Shown: positions 1-6,887, counted from the first letter of the stretch. The stretch: DNA of 8,031 bases from Leptospira limi (GCF_026151395.1 NZ_JAMQPV010000007.1:1-8031); one strand, 5' to 3'. The notes: generated by a model not told the origin, from the letters alone. Numbers and translations are program-made.

Positions 1-211
1 CCAAAAGTACGTTTAAATCGAAATCTTCCGTTCTTGTTCTAAAAGAACTGTATTTGTATCTATTTAAAGTATAAGGAGTTGAATATATATGAAGTTTTTT
101 TCGGTTTTGTTCTTCAACTTTTGTTTCAATGTTTTCTTCTGAAAATATTTGGTAGGGTAATAGAAGTAAAAATATAACTAGTATTTGAAAATTCTTCTTA
201 TTTTTTTTCAT
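1..211 (-). CDS. Secreted protein with Sec signal peptide, 5' part only
   Basis: The start is an ATG at 209-211 on the minus strand, about 8 bases downstream of a good AGGAAA ribosome binding site. The first 70 codons are open and run off the left edge of the window. The product begins MKKNKKNFQ, then has a hydrophobic core (about residues 9-23) and a likely signal peptidase I site near QIFS|EE (residues 21-26). The mature part begins acidic and polar, then becomes rich in Tyr, Arg and Ser (residues 40-60). No lipobox cysteine is seen, so a periplasmic or outer-membrane protein is more likely than a lipoprotein. The gene sits immediately left of element A with a leader of about 25 bases before the cassette arm, the same layout as the other cassettes. 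The family is not recognised. Confidence 0.7.
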   Translation of the reverse strand, partial: MKKNKKNFQILVIFLLLLPYQIFSEENIETKVEEQNRKKLHIYSTPYTLNRYKYSSFRTRTEDFDLNVLL

Positions 212-248
212 TTTTTGGTTTCCTAATTATATTTTAAAATATTTCGCA

Positions 249-403
249 TAACGTACTAGCCTTAACGACGTAGGCTGACCCTGAGTCCCAACGGGACGTT
301 AGGGACTGGCACGTAGTTTGCGGATGCAAACGAGTGACAGAAAGCCTATGTGTCGCAGACCGAGCGAGGCCTCGTGCCGAAGCGAAGCGTTAAGGTGCTG
401 TTA
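249..403 (-). repeat. attC-like element A
   Basis: This is the core from TAAC (249-252) to GTTA (400-403). The left arm is 236-252 (ending TTCGCATAAC, with T at 242) and the right arm is 400-416 (GTTATACGAC, then G). The two arms do not match each other beyond TAAC/GTTA. The right arm pairs with the left arm of element B. The unpaired spacer is GTACTAG, where most copies have GAACTAG. The inner stem CCTTAACG/CGTTAAGG belongs to the same subtype as element F. Internal hairpins are GTCCC-GGGAC, GTTTGC-GCAAAC and GGC-GCC. Confidence 0.8.
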
Positions 404-431
404 TACGACGTTTTCAATTTAATAGTTAAGA

Positions 432-1088
432 TTAGCGGATTTCAAATTCAATTTTATTTAATTTTGTTATATATCCGGAAAAAAACATTGGAATAGGCGC
501 AATGTATAAAATTGGAGGTGGTCTAGTAATAGAAGAAAATGTCAGTCCCCAAGTAACTATTGCAATTGCTTCGTCATTTCTATCGGAACTATTATTTGAA
601 AAAATGATTCTTTTTGCAGAATTACTGAGATCGAGAAAAGGACAATTAAAGTTGTTTATATAGTCATAAGCTTGCCTAGGTTGTTCGAGACAATTTTTAT
701 CAGAATTTAAGTTTAGTATTAATCCGGCTTTAAAATTTTTCTGATAAGGCCTAAATGTATTATAATGTACAAAAACTCTTACACAATATTTACCATTATC
801 CAAATTCACATTAATTGGACTTTTTCCAAATTTAAAGTGATATTCCTTTGATAATTCCCCGCAAACTATAGTATTGCTATCAGAATACTTAATATTTTTA
901 ATTTGAATATCAATCAATAGAGGGAACTCATCAAAATTTTTAAAATCTAAGGTGAGGTTATGTTTTGAAACTTCATTATTATCAGATTCTGGTTGAAAAG
1001 TTTCATATTTAGAATGTGAAATACAATTAATGAATAAGAAGGAAGAGAAAATAAACAGAATTGATTTTTTATATTTATTGATGTTCAT
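432..1088 (-). CDS. Lipoprotein of unknown family
   Basis: The 218-residue product has a lysine-rich N-terminus (NINKYKK), a hydrophobic stretch (residues 9-20) and a lipobox-like FINC ending at Cys22. This predicts export and lipidation, with relaxed residues next to the cysteine as is common in spirochaetes. The mature part is polar and probably beta-rich, with four further cysteines (76, 102, 133, 149) that could form disulfides. Near the C-terminus lies a hydrophobic, proline-rich segment (about 174-205, with RPPP at 189-192). The ATG follows a weak AAGAGA ribosome binding site at about 5 bases. The leader to the cassette arm is only 25 bases and shows no clear promoter. The stop lies 15 bases from the right arm of element A. 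I do not recognise the family. Confidence 0.85.
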   Translation of the reverse strand: MNINKYKKSILFIFSSFLFINCISHSKYETFQPESDNNEVSKHNLTLDFKNFDEFPLLIDIQIKNIKYSDSNTIVCGELSKEYHFKFGKSPINVNLDNGKYCVRVFVHYNTFRPYQKNFKAGLILNLNSDKNCLEQPRQAYDYINNFNCPFLDLSNSAKRIIFSNNSSDRNDEAIAIVTWGLTFSSITRPPPILYIAPIPMFFSGYITKLNKIEFEIR

Positions 1089-1126
1089 TTATTTCTCTTA
1101 AATTAATCCTTTTTGAAAATGTCGTA

Positions 1127-1285
1127 TAACGAACTAGACTAACCGACGTAGGCTGGCCCTGAGTCCCGGAACGGGACGTTAGGGACTGGAACGACGCTTG
1201 CGCAAGCAAGAGGAGTGCCAGAAGCCTATGTGTCGCAGACCGAGCGAGGGCGCAAGTCCCGAAGCGAAGCGGTTAGTTGCTGTTA
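1127..1285 (-). repeat. attC-like element B
   Basis: The core runs from TAAC (1127-1130) to GTTA (1282-1285). The left arm 1114-1130 (TGAAAA, T, GTCGTATAAC) pairs over 17 bases with the right arm of element A, except for the constant T-G position. The right arm 1282-1298 (GTTAGCCGCT, G, TGCACG) pairs with the left arm of C, with one extra mismatch and one extra wobble. The inner stem is CTAACCG/CGGTTAG, the loop hairpin CCCGGAACGGG and the second hairpin GCTTGCGCAAGC. The third hairpin is of the GGG/CCC type. Confidence 0.85.
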
Positions 1286-1307
1286 GCCGCTGTGCACGTT
1301 GGCACAG

Positions 1308-2795
1308 TTATAATTTTCTTTTAGCTCTTGTTTCAGTTAATACTAATCTTTTGGTCAAACCATTGTTTACTCTAAATTCAGTATTATAATTAATTTGCAT
1401 ATGAGGATTTGTACAGATATACTCCCAATTTGCGTTAATTTTTTGTCCAATGATAGAGTTTTGAAATAAGAAATTCAAACTATTATCTATTTCAGCTTTT
1501 TGGGAATTGGTAAAAATGCTATTGTAACCTTCTGTATATTCAGAGTAATCGAATTTCTGAGTCGAAATATTTTGTAAGATATTTAAGTATTTTTCTATTT
1601 CTGGTTTTTGATTTGCCCATTCATCAATTAATTCACGATACATGCTTAAAGAAAATCCGTTTTCTGCTGCATAAAGTTGCTTTGAGGTATAAAGTCCAGT
1701 TTTTGATGAAATAAATTCCTTTCTAATATTGTTAAAATATACAATAACATCTCTTGGTCGATAAAATGATCTCCGTAAAATATGTTTAAACGGTGTTGCA
1801 CCATTTTTTACTTTTCTTACTTCGAAGACTGAATCTGATTTTAACTTCGGTTCAATTTTTACATTAGACGGCTTATACTTTTTAATCCGTTCAAAGAACA
1901 TTTCATTAAGACTTTTTTCATCCCATTTGATTTCAATAGCACTAGATTGATAAACTTTATTTTTATCGTTAAATCTTAAAGTTTCATAAATATCAGTTCT
2001 TAAGAAGAGTATACATTTTAATTTTCTATTGGAAGTGATGCTTTCGGAATTTATTGATTTACAAACTGTAACCAAATTTACAAGAATTTTGCTATAATCT
2101 TCAATTTCGCTTTCTAGCCAGTTTTCATCAAGTTGATCCAGGGTAACATAAAGGTCATAATCGTTTATATACTTGCTCAATATTTTCTCGAAGTAATTAT
2201 GAATTGAAAAGGCATTTGATCTTAAACTTGAAATTAGCTCTTCACTTTTAGAGGCGTCTTCAAATGAAATATTCCCACCCGATACTGAAAAATCGTCTAT
2301 TTCACCAGATGGTAATTCAATTTTTTGAACTCGAAATAACTTCCCTTTAATAACTTCAATTAAAGATGGTAATGGTGACCCATAAATTTTTTGAATAATT
2401 TGCTTAGCTTTGCTTAGTTCTCCTGATAATTTTTCTCCATTTTTTTCTAGATGGTTTATGAATTTAGATAATGTTTGTACTGTGATTAAATAGTGCCAGC
2501 TTTTGTAGTAAGCATTAATTTCACCTTCCATTGTCTCTTTATACAGTTTATGTGTAGGCCACGGGTATTCTCTAAAATTCAACGGAATACAAAGTTTTTT
2601 CTTATTAGATAAGAAATCAGTTGACTGTAAGTAGCGGTAGATTGCTGTTTTTCCGGTACCTTTTCGTCCTAATATCATCCATTTTGGAGTTGTTAATAAT
2701 TCTTTAATATGAGATGTATTAATGAAATATTTCATTAAATCTACGTCGTCTTCTGATGAAACGGGAAATTCTGGTAACCATTCTGTTATTTTCAT
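1308..2795 (-). CDS. P-loop ATPase (STAND/KAP-like, resembles Sll1717-type)
   Basis: The 495-residue product is a cytosolic NTPase with no signal peptide. Walker A is GRKGTGKT (residues 43-50), preceded by the hydrophobic strand WMIL. Walker B is LYVTLDQLDE (215-224), with two acidic residues. A strand with FLRTD (264-268) may be a sensor region, and RRSFYRPRDVIVYFN (341-355) resembles the RPRD motif seen in KAP/STAND-like ATPases. The opening, with FINTSHIKELL before the P-loop, recalls ATPases annotated as the Sll1717 family; that assignment is from memory. The C-terminal 140 residues carry no recognised effector domain. The start is supported by a good AGAGGAAG ribosome binding site 5 bases upstream. 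The stop is 9 bases from the right arm of element B. Related ATPases often occur in defence or accessory loci, but no partner gene is present here, so the role is open. It is the largest cassette in the window. Confidence 0.88.
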   Translation of the reverse strand: MKITEWLPEFPVSSEDDVDLMKYFINTSHIKELLTTPKWMILGRKGTGKTAIYRYLQSTDFLSNKKKLCIPLNFREYPWPTHKLYKETMEGEINAYYKSWHYLITVQTLSKFINHLEKNGEKLSGELSKAKQIIQKIYGSPLPSLIEVIKGKLFRVQKIELPSGEIDDFSVSGGNISFEDASKSEELISSLRSNAFSIHNYFEKILSKYINDYDLYVTLDQLDENWLESEIEDYSKILVNLVTVCKSINSESITSNRKLKCILFLRTDIYETLRFNDKNKVYQSSAIEIKWDEKSLNEMFFERIKKYKPSNVKIEPKLKSDSVFEVRKVKNGATPFKHILRRSFYRPRDVIVYFNNIRKEFISSKTGLYTSKQLYAAENGFSLSMYRELIDEWANQKPEIEKYLNILQNISTQKFDYSEYTEGYNSIFTNSQKAEIDNSLNFLFQNSIIGQKINANWEYICTNPHMQINYNTEFRVNNGLTKRLVLTETRAKRKL

Positions 2796-2847
2796 TTTCT
2801 TCCTCTTTTGTTTTGTGAATTAAAATTTAGATTATGTGCATTGCGGC

Positions 2848-3005
2848 TAACGAACTTGCCTTAGCGACGTAGGCTGACCCTGAGTCCCGGCACGGGACGT
2901 TAGGGACTGGCCACGACACTTGCGCAGGCAAGGGGAGTGCCAGAAGCCTATGTGTCGCAGACCGAGCGAGGCCTTGTGCCGAAGTGAAGCGTTAAGGTGC
3001 TGTTA
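2848..3005 (-). repeat. attC-like element C
   Basis: The core runs from TAAC (2848-2851) to GTTA (3002-3005). The left arm is 2835-2851 (TGTGCA, T, TGCGGCTAAC). The right arm 3002-3018 (GTTAGCCGCA, G, TGTTCG) pairs with the left arm of D with only the constant T-G exception. This copy has GAACTTG instead of GAACTAG. Its inner stem, CTTAGCG/CGTTAAG, contains a wobble pair, so it is intermediate between the A/F and B/D/H subtypes. Confidence 0.85.
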
Positions 3006-3086
3006 GCCGCAGTGTTCGTTATTGTTTTTCACTTATGAAATTTGTATCACGGTTTTTTGAGAAATTACAAAATTATTCAAATGTAA

Positions 3087-3698
3087 TTATTTATGAATCA
3101 TATCAGTATTGCTTTCTCTTAAATAGCAAGTTGAAAATGATTTTGATTCGCATATGAAAAGCATCGAAATTATTGGATATTTCATTATTTCTTTGGAAGG
3201 ATAAAGCGTAATTGACATTTCAGTTTTTTTTGTGTTTGTATCTAAATGCAAATGAACGATTATTTCTTCGGTATTTTGCATAATTTGGGTTAATGTATAC
3301 ACATAGTATGTATTGTATAAATTTTCTTCATAAGTTTTTATAACATTGAAATATACTTTTTCTTCGAATAAAAAATCACATATACTAATAGTTTTATCAA
3401 TATCAAGGTAGAAATTATTGTCCTGGTCAAAAAAGAATAAATATGATGCATCCTGAACATTATAAACATAATCATGCTTAATTAGTTTATGAAAATTAGT
3501 GCAATCTTTTGTTTTTATGCTACTAATGAAACTGAGAACATCTTGTTTGTTTTCAATACCTTCGTCAAAGTAAATAGTATAATTTAAGAAAAATTCTTTT
3601 TTTTGCTTTTTTGAATTTATATTACAATAACAGAGAATTAAGATAAGAGAAGAAATGGATATTCCCTGAATAGGTTTCAAAATATAAGATAGAATCAT
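3087..3698 (-). CDS. Membrane-anchored or lipoprotein, unknown family
   Basis: The 203-residue product has a long hydrophobic N-terminal segment (about residues 11-24, ISISSLILILCYC) ending in two cysteines, Cys23 and Cys25, in a loose lipobox context. It could be a lipoprotein or stay anchored by this helix. The rest is polar and rich in Tyr, Phe, Asp and Asn, with further cysteines at about 45, 107, 183 and 191. No catalytic motif is seen. The ATG has no obvious ribosome binding site. Leader and trailer are each about 70 bases, longer than in most cassettes here. The family is not recognised, and the call rests on an intact reading frame, the signal-like N-terminus and the cassette position. 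Confidence 0.75.
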   Translation of the reverse strand: MILSYILKPIQGISISSLILILCYCNINSKKQKKEFFLNYTIYFDEGIENKQDVLSFISSIKTKDCTNFHKLIKHDYVYNVQDASYLFFFDQDNNFYLDIDKTISICDFLFEEKVYFNVIKTYEENLYNTYYVYTLTQIMQNTEEIIVHLHLDTNTKKTEMSITLYPSKEIMKYPIISMLFICESKSFSTCYLRESNTDMIHK

Positions 3699-3779
3699 TG
3701 TTTATGAAAGAAGTTAATTGTAAAAAGATTAAAATTTCTATTATTTTTTTTATTCCTAATAAAATTCGAACATTGCGGC

Positions 3780-3936
3780 TAACGAACTAGACTAACCGAC
3801 GTAGGCTGACCCTGAGTCCCGACGGGACGTTAGGGACTGGAACGACGCTTGCGTAAGCAAGAGGAGTGCCAGAAGCCTATGTGTCGCAGACCGAGCGAGG
3901 CCGGTAGTGCCGAAGCGAAGCGGTTAGTTGCTGTTA
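3780..3936 (-). repeat. attC-like element D
   Basis: The core runs from TAAC (3780-3783) to GTTA (3933-3936). The left arm is 3767-3783 (CGAACA, T, TGCGGCTAAC). The right arm 3933-3949 (GTTATGCGTA, G, TAGCCA) pairs with the left arm of E. It belongs to the B/D/H subtype with inner stem CTAACCG/CGGTTAG. The first loop is short (CCCGACGGG) and the second hairpin is GCTTGCGTAAGC. Confidence 0.85.
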
Positions 3937-3956
3937 TGCGTAGTAGCCAGAATGTA

Positions 3957-4784
3957 TTAACCAAGTGCAGTTTTACCAAAAGGAACGACAAAGATTTGAA
4001 TAGGGAAGGTAATTATATCAAAAAGAATAAAAGGAGGGTAAAGTAAATAAAGTAAAATGTTAGGATTTTCTAATTTTTTTTCAGTAAAATAATCCAAATT
4101 AAGCCAAATAGACTTATTATAATTTGGAGAAATGAATATAGATTTTGCCTTTTTATAGAATTTATCTTCGACAATATTTATGTAAATTGATTTAGGTAAT
4201 TTTACTTTTTTCATCGGAAAGAATTTACTTTTGGTAGAGATTCGATCACAATCTTCCTTAAAATCAAATGAATTGGAATTAGGGTTATATTTTTCATGAT
4301 AACAAACATCATTAAGATCAGGTCTGGGTTTATAATAAGTAATTAATCTGGACAGACCATCCTCAGAGATCGAAATGGATTTTGGAAATCCAAATTGTCC
4401 ATTGCTGTCAGAATAGAAATTTTGTTTTAAATTGGAATGAATAAAAGCAAAATCTCTATCATAATAGATGAAGGCTTTTTTTCCAGAAATGAGATAATTC
4501 ACATCATTTTCAAATTTAAGAAACTTACTAGTATTATTTGAATCAATTTTACAATAGAAGAAATCTCTAAATTTAAAGGAATAGCAACTGTCATAAATAT
4601 AATCTTTGTTTAATTTGGGAATCTGAATTCTTATAGAATTTTCGTCTATTTCTTCCAATGCGGTAATTGAATCAATGGAAATTGAAGTTTGAATTGTTTG
4701 AGGATATAATCGATAATTTAAATGCATCGTCATACATGAAACTAAAGAAATTTGAATTAGAATTAAGTTTATTATTCGTTTCAT
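3957..4784 (-). CDS. Lipoprotein of unknown family, hydrophobic C-terminus
   Basis: I place the start at the ATG at 4782-4784, giving 275 residues. The product begins MKRIINLILIQ and has the lipobox LVSC at residues 14-17, a short standard lipoprotein signal. An in-frame ATG at 4803-4805 lies inside the TAAC edge of element E and would add seven polar residues before the signal, so it is less likely, though neither start has a clear ribosome binding site. The mature part is rich in Tyr, Phe, Asn and Ser, with paired cysteines (67 and 78; 161 and 179). A C-terminal hydrophobic segment (about 243-268, with YPPF and FPIQ) could insert in or lie on a membrane. The stop lies 7 bases from the right arm of element D. 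A promoter in the next cassette upstream (4977-5005) may drive this gene through element E. The family is not recognised. Confidence 0.83.
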   Translation of the reverse strand: MKRIINLILIQISLVSCMTMHLNYRLYPQTIQTSISIDSITALEEIDENSIRIQIPKLNKDYIYDSCYSFKFRDFFYCKIDSNNTSKFLKFENDVNYLISGKKAFIYYDRDFAFIHSNLKQNFYSDSNGQFGFPKSISISEDGLSRLITYYKPRPDLNDVCYHEKYNPNSNSFDFKEDCDRISTKSKFFPMKKVKLPKSIYINIVEDKFYKKAKSIFISPNYNKSIWLNLDYFTEKKLENPNILLYLLYPPFILFDIITFPIQIFVVPFGKTALG

Positions 4785-4804
4785 AGGTTTTTGGCTATTA
4801 CGCA

Positions 4805-4960
4805 TAACGAACTAGCTAACCGACGTAGGCTGGCCCTGAGCCTCGAAGAGGCGTTAGGGACTGGCACGACGCTTGCTTGAGCAAGAGGAGTGCCAGAAGC
4901 CTATGTGCCGCAGGCCAAGCGAGGGCGCAAGACCCGAAGCGCAGTGGTTAGCGTATGTTA
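4805..4960 (-). repeat. attC-like element E
   Basis: The core runs from TAAC (4805-4808) to GTTA (4957-4960). The left arm is 4792-4808 (TGGCTA, T, TACGCATAAC). The right arm 4957-4973 (GTTAATTGCA, G, TTAGTT) pairs with the left arm of F. With element I it forms a subtype that has the hairpin GCCTCGAAGAGGC in place of GTCCC-GGGAC, so both stem sides changed together. About four differences from I were counted by eye over the whole core. The inner stem is GCTAACC/GGTTAGC. The spacer before GTTA is GTAT rather than the usual TGCT or similar. Confidence 0.85.
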
Positions 4961-4976
4961 ATTGCAGTTAGTTATT

Positions 4977-5005
4977 ATAATAAAAGATTTATGTCGAAAG
5001 GTCAA
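4977..5005 (-). promoter_or_regulatory. Sigma70-type promoter reading out of the ORF-less cassette
   Basis: On the minus strand, the -35 box TTGACC (5000-5005) and the -10 box TATTAT (4977-4982) are separated by exactly 17 bases, each one mismatch from consensus. An overlapping TATAAT (4974-4979) would give a 20-base spacer. The predicted start near 4970 lies in the right arm of element E, so the RNA would begin almost exactly with the element and then read the lipoprotein gene at 3957-4784. Confidence 0.5.
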
Positions 5006-5014
5006 CAAAAGCGA

Positions 5015-5138
5015 GCGCAAATTTTTCTCTTAAATCTTAAAAGCGTAAATTACAAACAGAACTTTCGTGGAGAAATCAGCTGAAATTGTTCTCTTTCAAA
5101 GCTTGAATCGACAACACCCTCATGAAAAAAATTTGCGC
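5015..5138. repeat. 12-bp inverted repeat, possible structured RNA
   Basis: GCGCAAATTTTT at 5015-5026 is the exact reverse complement of 5127-5138, enclosing 100 bases. Since the cassette has no clear ORF, this could be the closing stem of a small RNA or a recombination relic. Confidence 0.35.
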
Positions 5139-5168
5139 GTTGTCTTCTAAGGATCAACTAATTGCAAT

Positions 5169-5324
5169 TAACGAACTAGCCTTAACGACGTAGGCTGACC
5201 CTGAGTCCCGAACGGGACGTTAGGGACTGGCACGTAGTTTGCGGATGCAAACGAGTGACAGAAAGCCTATGTGTCGCAGACCGAGCGAGGCCTTGTGCCG
5301 AAGCGAAGCGTTAAGGCGCTGTTA
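5169..5324 (-). repeat. attC-like element F
   Basis: The core runs from TAAC (5169-5172) to GTTA (5321-5324). The left arm is 5156-5172 (AACTAA, T, TGCAATTAAC). The right arm 5321-5337 (GTTATGCGAA, G, TGTCTT) pairs with the left arm of G. The body is nearly the same as element A, including GTTTGCGGATGCAAAC and the inner stem CCTTAACG/CGTTAAGG. Confidence 0.85.
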
Positions 5325-5372
5325 TGCGAAGTGTCTTATTTTTAGAAGATTTATTTGAAAATTAATCGATTT

Positions 5373-5819
5373 TTAAAAGGTTACTCTGATTAGATAATAA
5401 TCAATATAATCATTATTCATTTTGAATACAGCTACTTCTTGTAAATTATAGAAATTATCCCATCTCAACACATTTTTAGTTTCAGTTGTCGGTTTTAATG
5501 GTTTTAATCCTAAATATTCAATTGAATTTTCTTTAAATTTTATTTTATTTTTCGGTGTAAAAGTAATTCTTCCCACTTTATCATTTAGAAAAATAATTTC
5601 TAATTGATTGTTAAGGTAAACATTAAGAAAACAATTATCCTTTCCACATGGCTGTTGCGTGAATTTTTCAGATTTTTCTGGTTTACCAAGAACTTGGTTG
5701 GCCTTTTCAATATTGGCATTTACTAATTGGTTAATGTCAAATATTGCTTTGATTGGTTCAGAGCAATTGTTTAATAAACTGAGTGCACCAAAAAGGATTA
5801 TTTTTTTTATTTTTTCCAT
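5373..5819 (-). CDS. Small lipoprotein of unknown family
   Basis: The 148-residue product has a basic start (MEKIKK), a hydrophobic core (residues 7-16) and the lipobox LLNNC ending at Cys19, a relaxed spirochaete-like form. After the cysteine comes SEPIKA, a helical stretch with IEKANQVLGKPEKSEKF (38-53), two close cysteines (58 and 63), then a probably beta-rich region (63-100 and 117-148). The helix followed by LGKP and strands loosely recalls small BamE/SmpA-like folds, but this is only an impression. The ATG is preceded by AGGAACAAAGAAAA, with AGGA about 10 bases upstream, which supports this start. The leader is the longest in the array (about 130 bases) and holds a possible promoter of its own. 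The reverse-strand frame overlapping its 5' end is a shadow. Confidence 0.82.
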   Translation of the reverse strand: MEKIKKIILFGALSLLNNCSEPIKAIFDINQLVNANIEKANQVLGKPEKSEKFTQQPCGKDNCFLNVYLNNQLEIIFLNDKVGRITFTPKNKIKFKENSIEYLGLKPLKPTTETKNVLRWDNFYNLQEVAVFKMNNDYIDYYLIRVTF

Positions 5820-5869
5820 TTTTCTTTGTTCCTATTCCTGTGTTTTATTGCTTCATTTTGAATTTGATA

Positions 5870-5898
5870 ATTAGTTTATAAGATTTATTTAAAGTCAA
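5870..5898 (-). promoter_or_regulatory. Possible promoter of the small lipoprotein gene
   Basis: On the minus strand, TTGACT (5893-5898) is followed after 17 bases by ACTAAT (5870-5875), a weak -10 box. TATAAA and TATAAT also occur nearby at unsuitable spacing. The region is very AT-rich, so chance matches are likely. The unusually long leader of this cassette makes an own promoter plausible. Confidence 0.3.
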
Positions 5899-5963
5899 TT
5901 ATAAAGAATTTTTTAAAAAATTATATTAAGTTAGAATTTAATAAATTTTTAAGACATTTCGCA

Positions 5964-6122
5964 TAACGAACTAGGCTACTCGACGTTTCCCGACCCTGAG
6001 TCCCGTTAACGGGACGTTAGGGACTGGCATGTAGTTTGCGGATGCAAACGAATGCCAGGAGGGAAATGTGGCGCAGCCCAAGCGAGGCCGAAGTGCCGAA
6101 GCGAAGTGAGTAGCCGCTGTTA
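5964..6122 (-). repeat. attC-like element G (most divergent copy)
   Basis: The core runs from TAAC (5964-5967) to GTTA (6119-6122). The left arm is 5951-5967 (AAGACA, T, TTCGCATAAC). The right arm 6119-6136 pairs with the left arm of H but has one extra base, making it 18 bases. Two stems differ from all other copies on both sides: GTTTCCC/GGGAAAT replaces GTAGGCT/AGCCTAT, and GCTACTC/GAGTAGC replaces the usual inner stem. The structure is thus kept while the sequence changes. Confidence 0.85.
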
Positions 6123-6134
6123 TGCGATCGGTCG

Positions 6135-6866
6135 TTATTGATTAAAATCATATTCCTGATAAAATCTATTAAATAGATCAAAGATTTTAGGCAACTTTTC
6201 TTTGAAATGATTTGGATTTTCAAAGAAATATTCACTTAGATATGCAAAAAATTCAGATTCATCTTCAATATTGTAGAATATGTGTTTAACTTCATTCTTT
6301 AATTGATGGAAATCTTTTATAATCAGATTTTCCCAGTTAATAATTTCTCTGTCACAGTTTAATTGTGGAATACCATCAAAACCGCCGTAAAGAAGGTCAA
6401 TTGCATGTGCAAATTCATGAGTAATAACACAGTCACCATCATTTGAATCGGATATTCCTCTGATAATAGCTTTCCAAGATAAACCAATTTTTCCGTTTTC
6501 TCCAGTAACTCCGTCAATTTTAAATTGAAATTCCTCAGTTTCAAATTTGTCAGGAAAAACTATAATATTATTTATATAATCATAATGTCTCAAACCAATT
6601 CTTCGTATTAGTCTTACGGCAGCACATGCGAGAAAAGTTTTATGATATCTCGTTAAAGTAATATCTGGTGTGGATTTTATCGATTTCGAGAGTTTGAAGT
6701 GTTTAATTAGAGAATTATACTTTTTCTTATCTTTTTTAGAAAGAATTCTATAGAATTCAAAGTTATGATCTAAAAGGGCTATTTCCCTTTTATTTAATGG
6801 AACTAAAAATGAAAATGGTTTTGTAACCAGTCTTCGAATTTTTCCATATATTTTATTAATTTTCAT
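6135..6866 (-). CDS. MtfA-like zinc peptidase (M90 family)
   Basis: The 243-residue product carries the zinc-binding HEFAH motif (His150, Glu151, His154), followed by AID. A second conserved stretch, ESEFFAYLSEYFFENP (203-218), contains Glu205, the likely third zinc ligand, as in MtfA (DgsA anti-repressor) and its M90 relatives. The N-terminal part (LLDHNFEFYRILSKKDKKKY, 31-50) and GxxGLSW (125-131) also fit the family, whose usual length is about 250-270 residues. No signal peptide is seen, so it is probably cytosolic. In enterobacteria MtfA acts with the Mlc repressor in glucose control; no Mlc or transporter gene is here, so only the peptidase fold is claimed. The ATG lies 8 bases from the cassette arm, with no visible ribosome binding site. 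The TAA stop overlaps the right arm of element G, the tightest packing in the array. Confidence 0.87.
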   Translation of the reverse strand: MKINKIYGKIRRLVTKPFSFLVPLNKREIALLDHNFEFYRILSKKDKKKYNSLIKHFKLSKSIKSTPDITLTRYHKTFLACAAVRLIRRIGLRHYDYINNIIVFPDKFETEEFQFKIDGVTGENGKIGLSWKAIIRGISDSNDGDCVITHEFAHAIDLLYGGFDGIPQLNCDREIINWENLIIKDFHQLKNEVKHIFYNIEDESEFFAYLSEYFFENPNHFKEKLPKIFDLFNRFYQEYDFNQ

Positions 6867-6887
6867 TGGAATTTAACGACTGTCGCA

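Larger units (their letters stand above)
4974..5155. other. Cassette without a convincing gene (E-F interval)
   Basis: This interval of about 180 bases lies between the arms of elements E and F and is bounded by perfect cassette ends, so it is a complete cassette. It holds a minus-strand promoter near its left side and a 12-bp inverted repeat (GCGCAAATTTTT at 5015-5026 and its complement at 5127-5138). Only tiny ORFs exist: a plus-strand 30-codon frame at 4991-5083 (begins MSKGQQKRAQ, no ribosome binding site) and a minus-strand 15-codon frame at 5076-5123 (MRVLSIQALKENNFS). Neither can be supported as a gene from sequence alone. It may be a promoter cassette, a small RNA cassette or a decayed cassette. 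Confidence 0.6.

Noticed and set aside
226..231. TATAAT on the minus strand upstream of the first gene
   Set aside because: It is too close to the start codon at 211 to leave room for the ribosome binding site in the transcript, and there is no matching -35 box.
1198..1389. Plus-strand reading frame starting MRKQEECQKPM within element B (and its copy at 3849-4046 in element D)
   Set aside because: Both are translations of the conserved element itself (same first 17 residues) running into unrelated sequence antisense to real genes. They start at TTG with no ribosome binding site, and conservation follows stem structure, not codons.
4991..5083. 30-codon plus-strand ORF in the ORF-less cassette
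   Set aside because: It has no ribosome binding site, opposes the direction of all other cassettes and overlaps the -35 box of the minus-strand promoter. It is kept only as a note, since short peptides cannot be excluded.
5659..5874. Plus-strand frame of 71 codons
   Set aside because: It is antisense to the start of the small lipoprotein gene, whose signal peptide, lipobox and ribosome binding site are convincing; its hydrophobicity is a by-product of the AT-rich complement.
6017..6235. Minus-strand frame of 72 codons across element G and the 3' end of the peptidase gene
   Set aside because: It runs partly through the folded element and partly in another frame of the M90 peptidase gene, without supporting features.
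6359..6544. Minus-strand frame of 61 codons inside the peptidase gene
   Set aside because: It overlaps the HEFAH-coding region in another frame and is a shadow.
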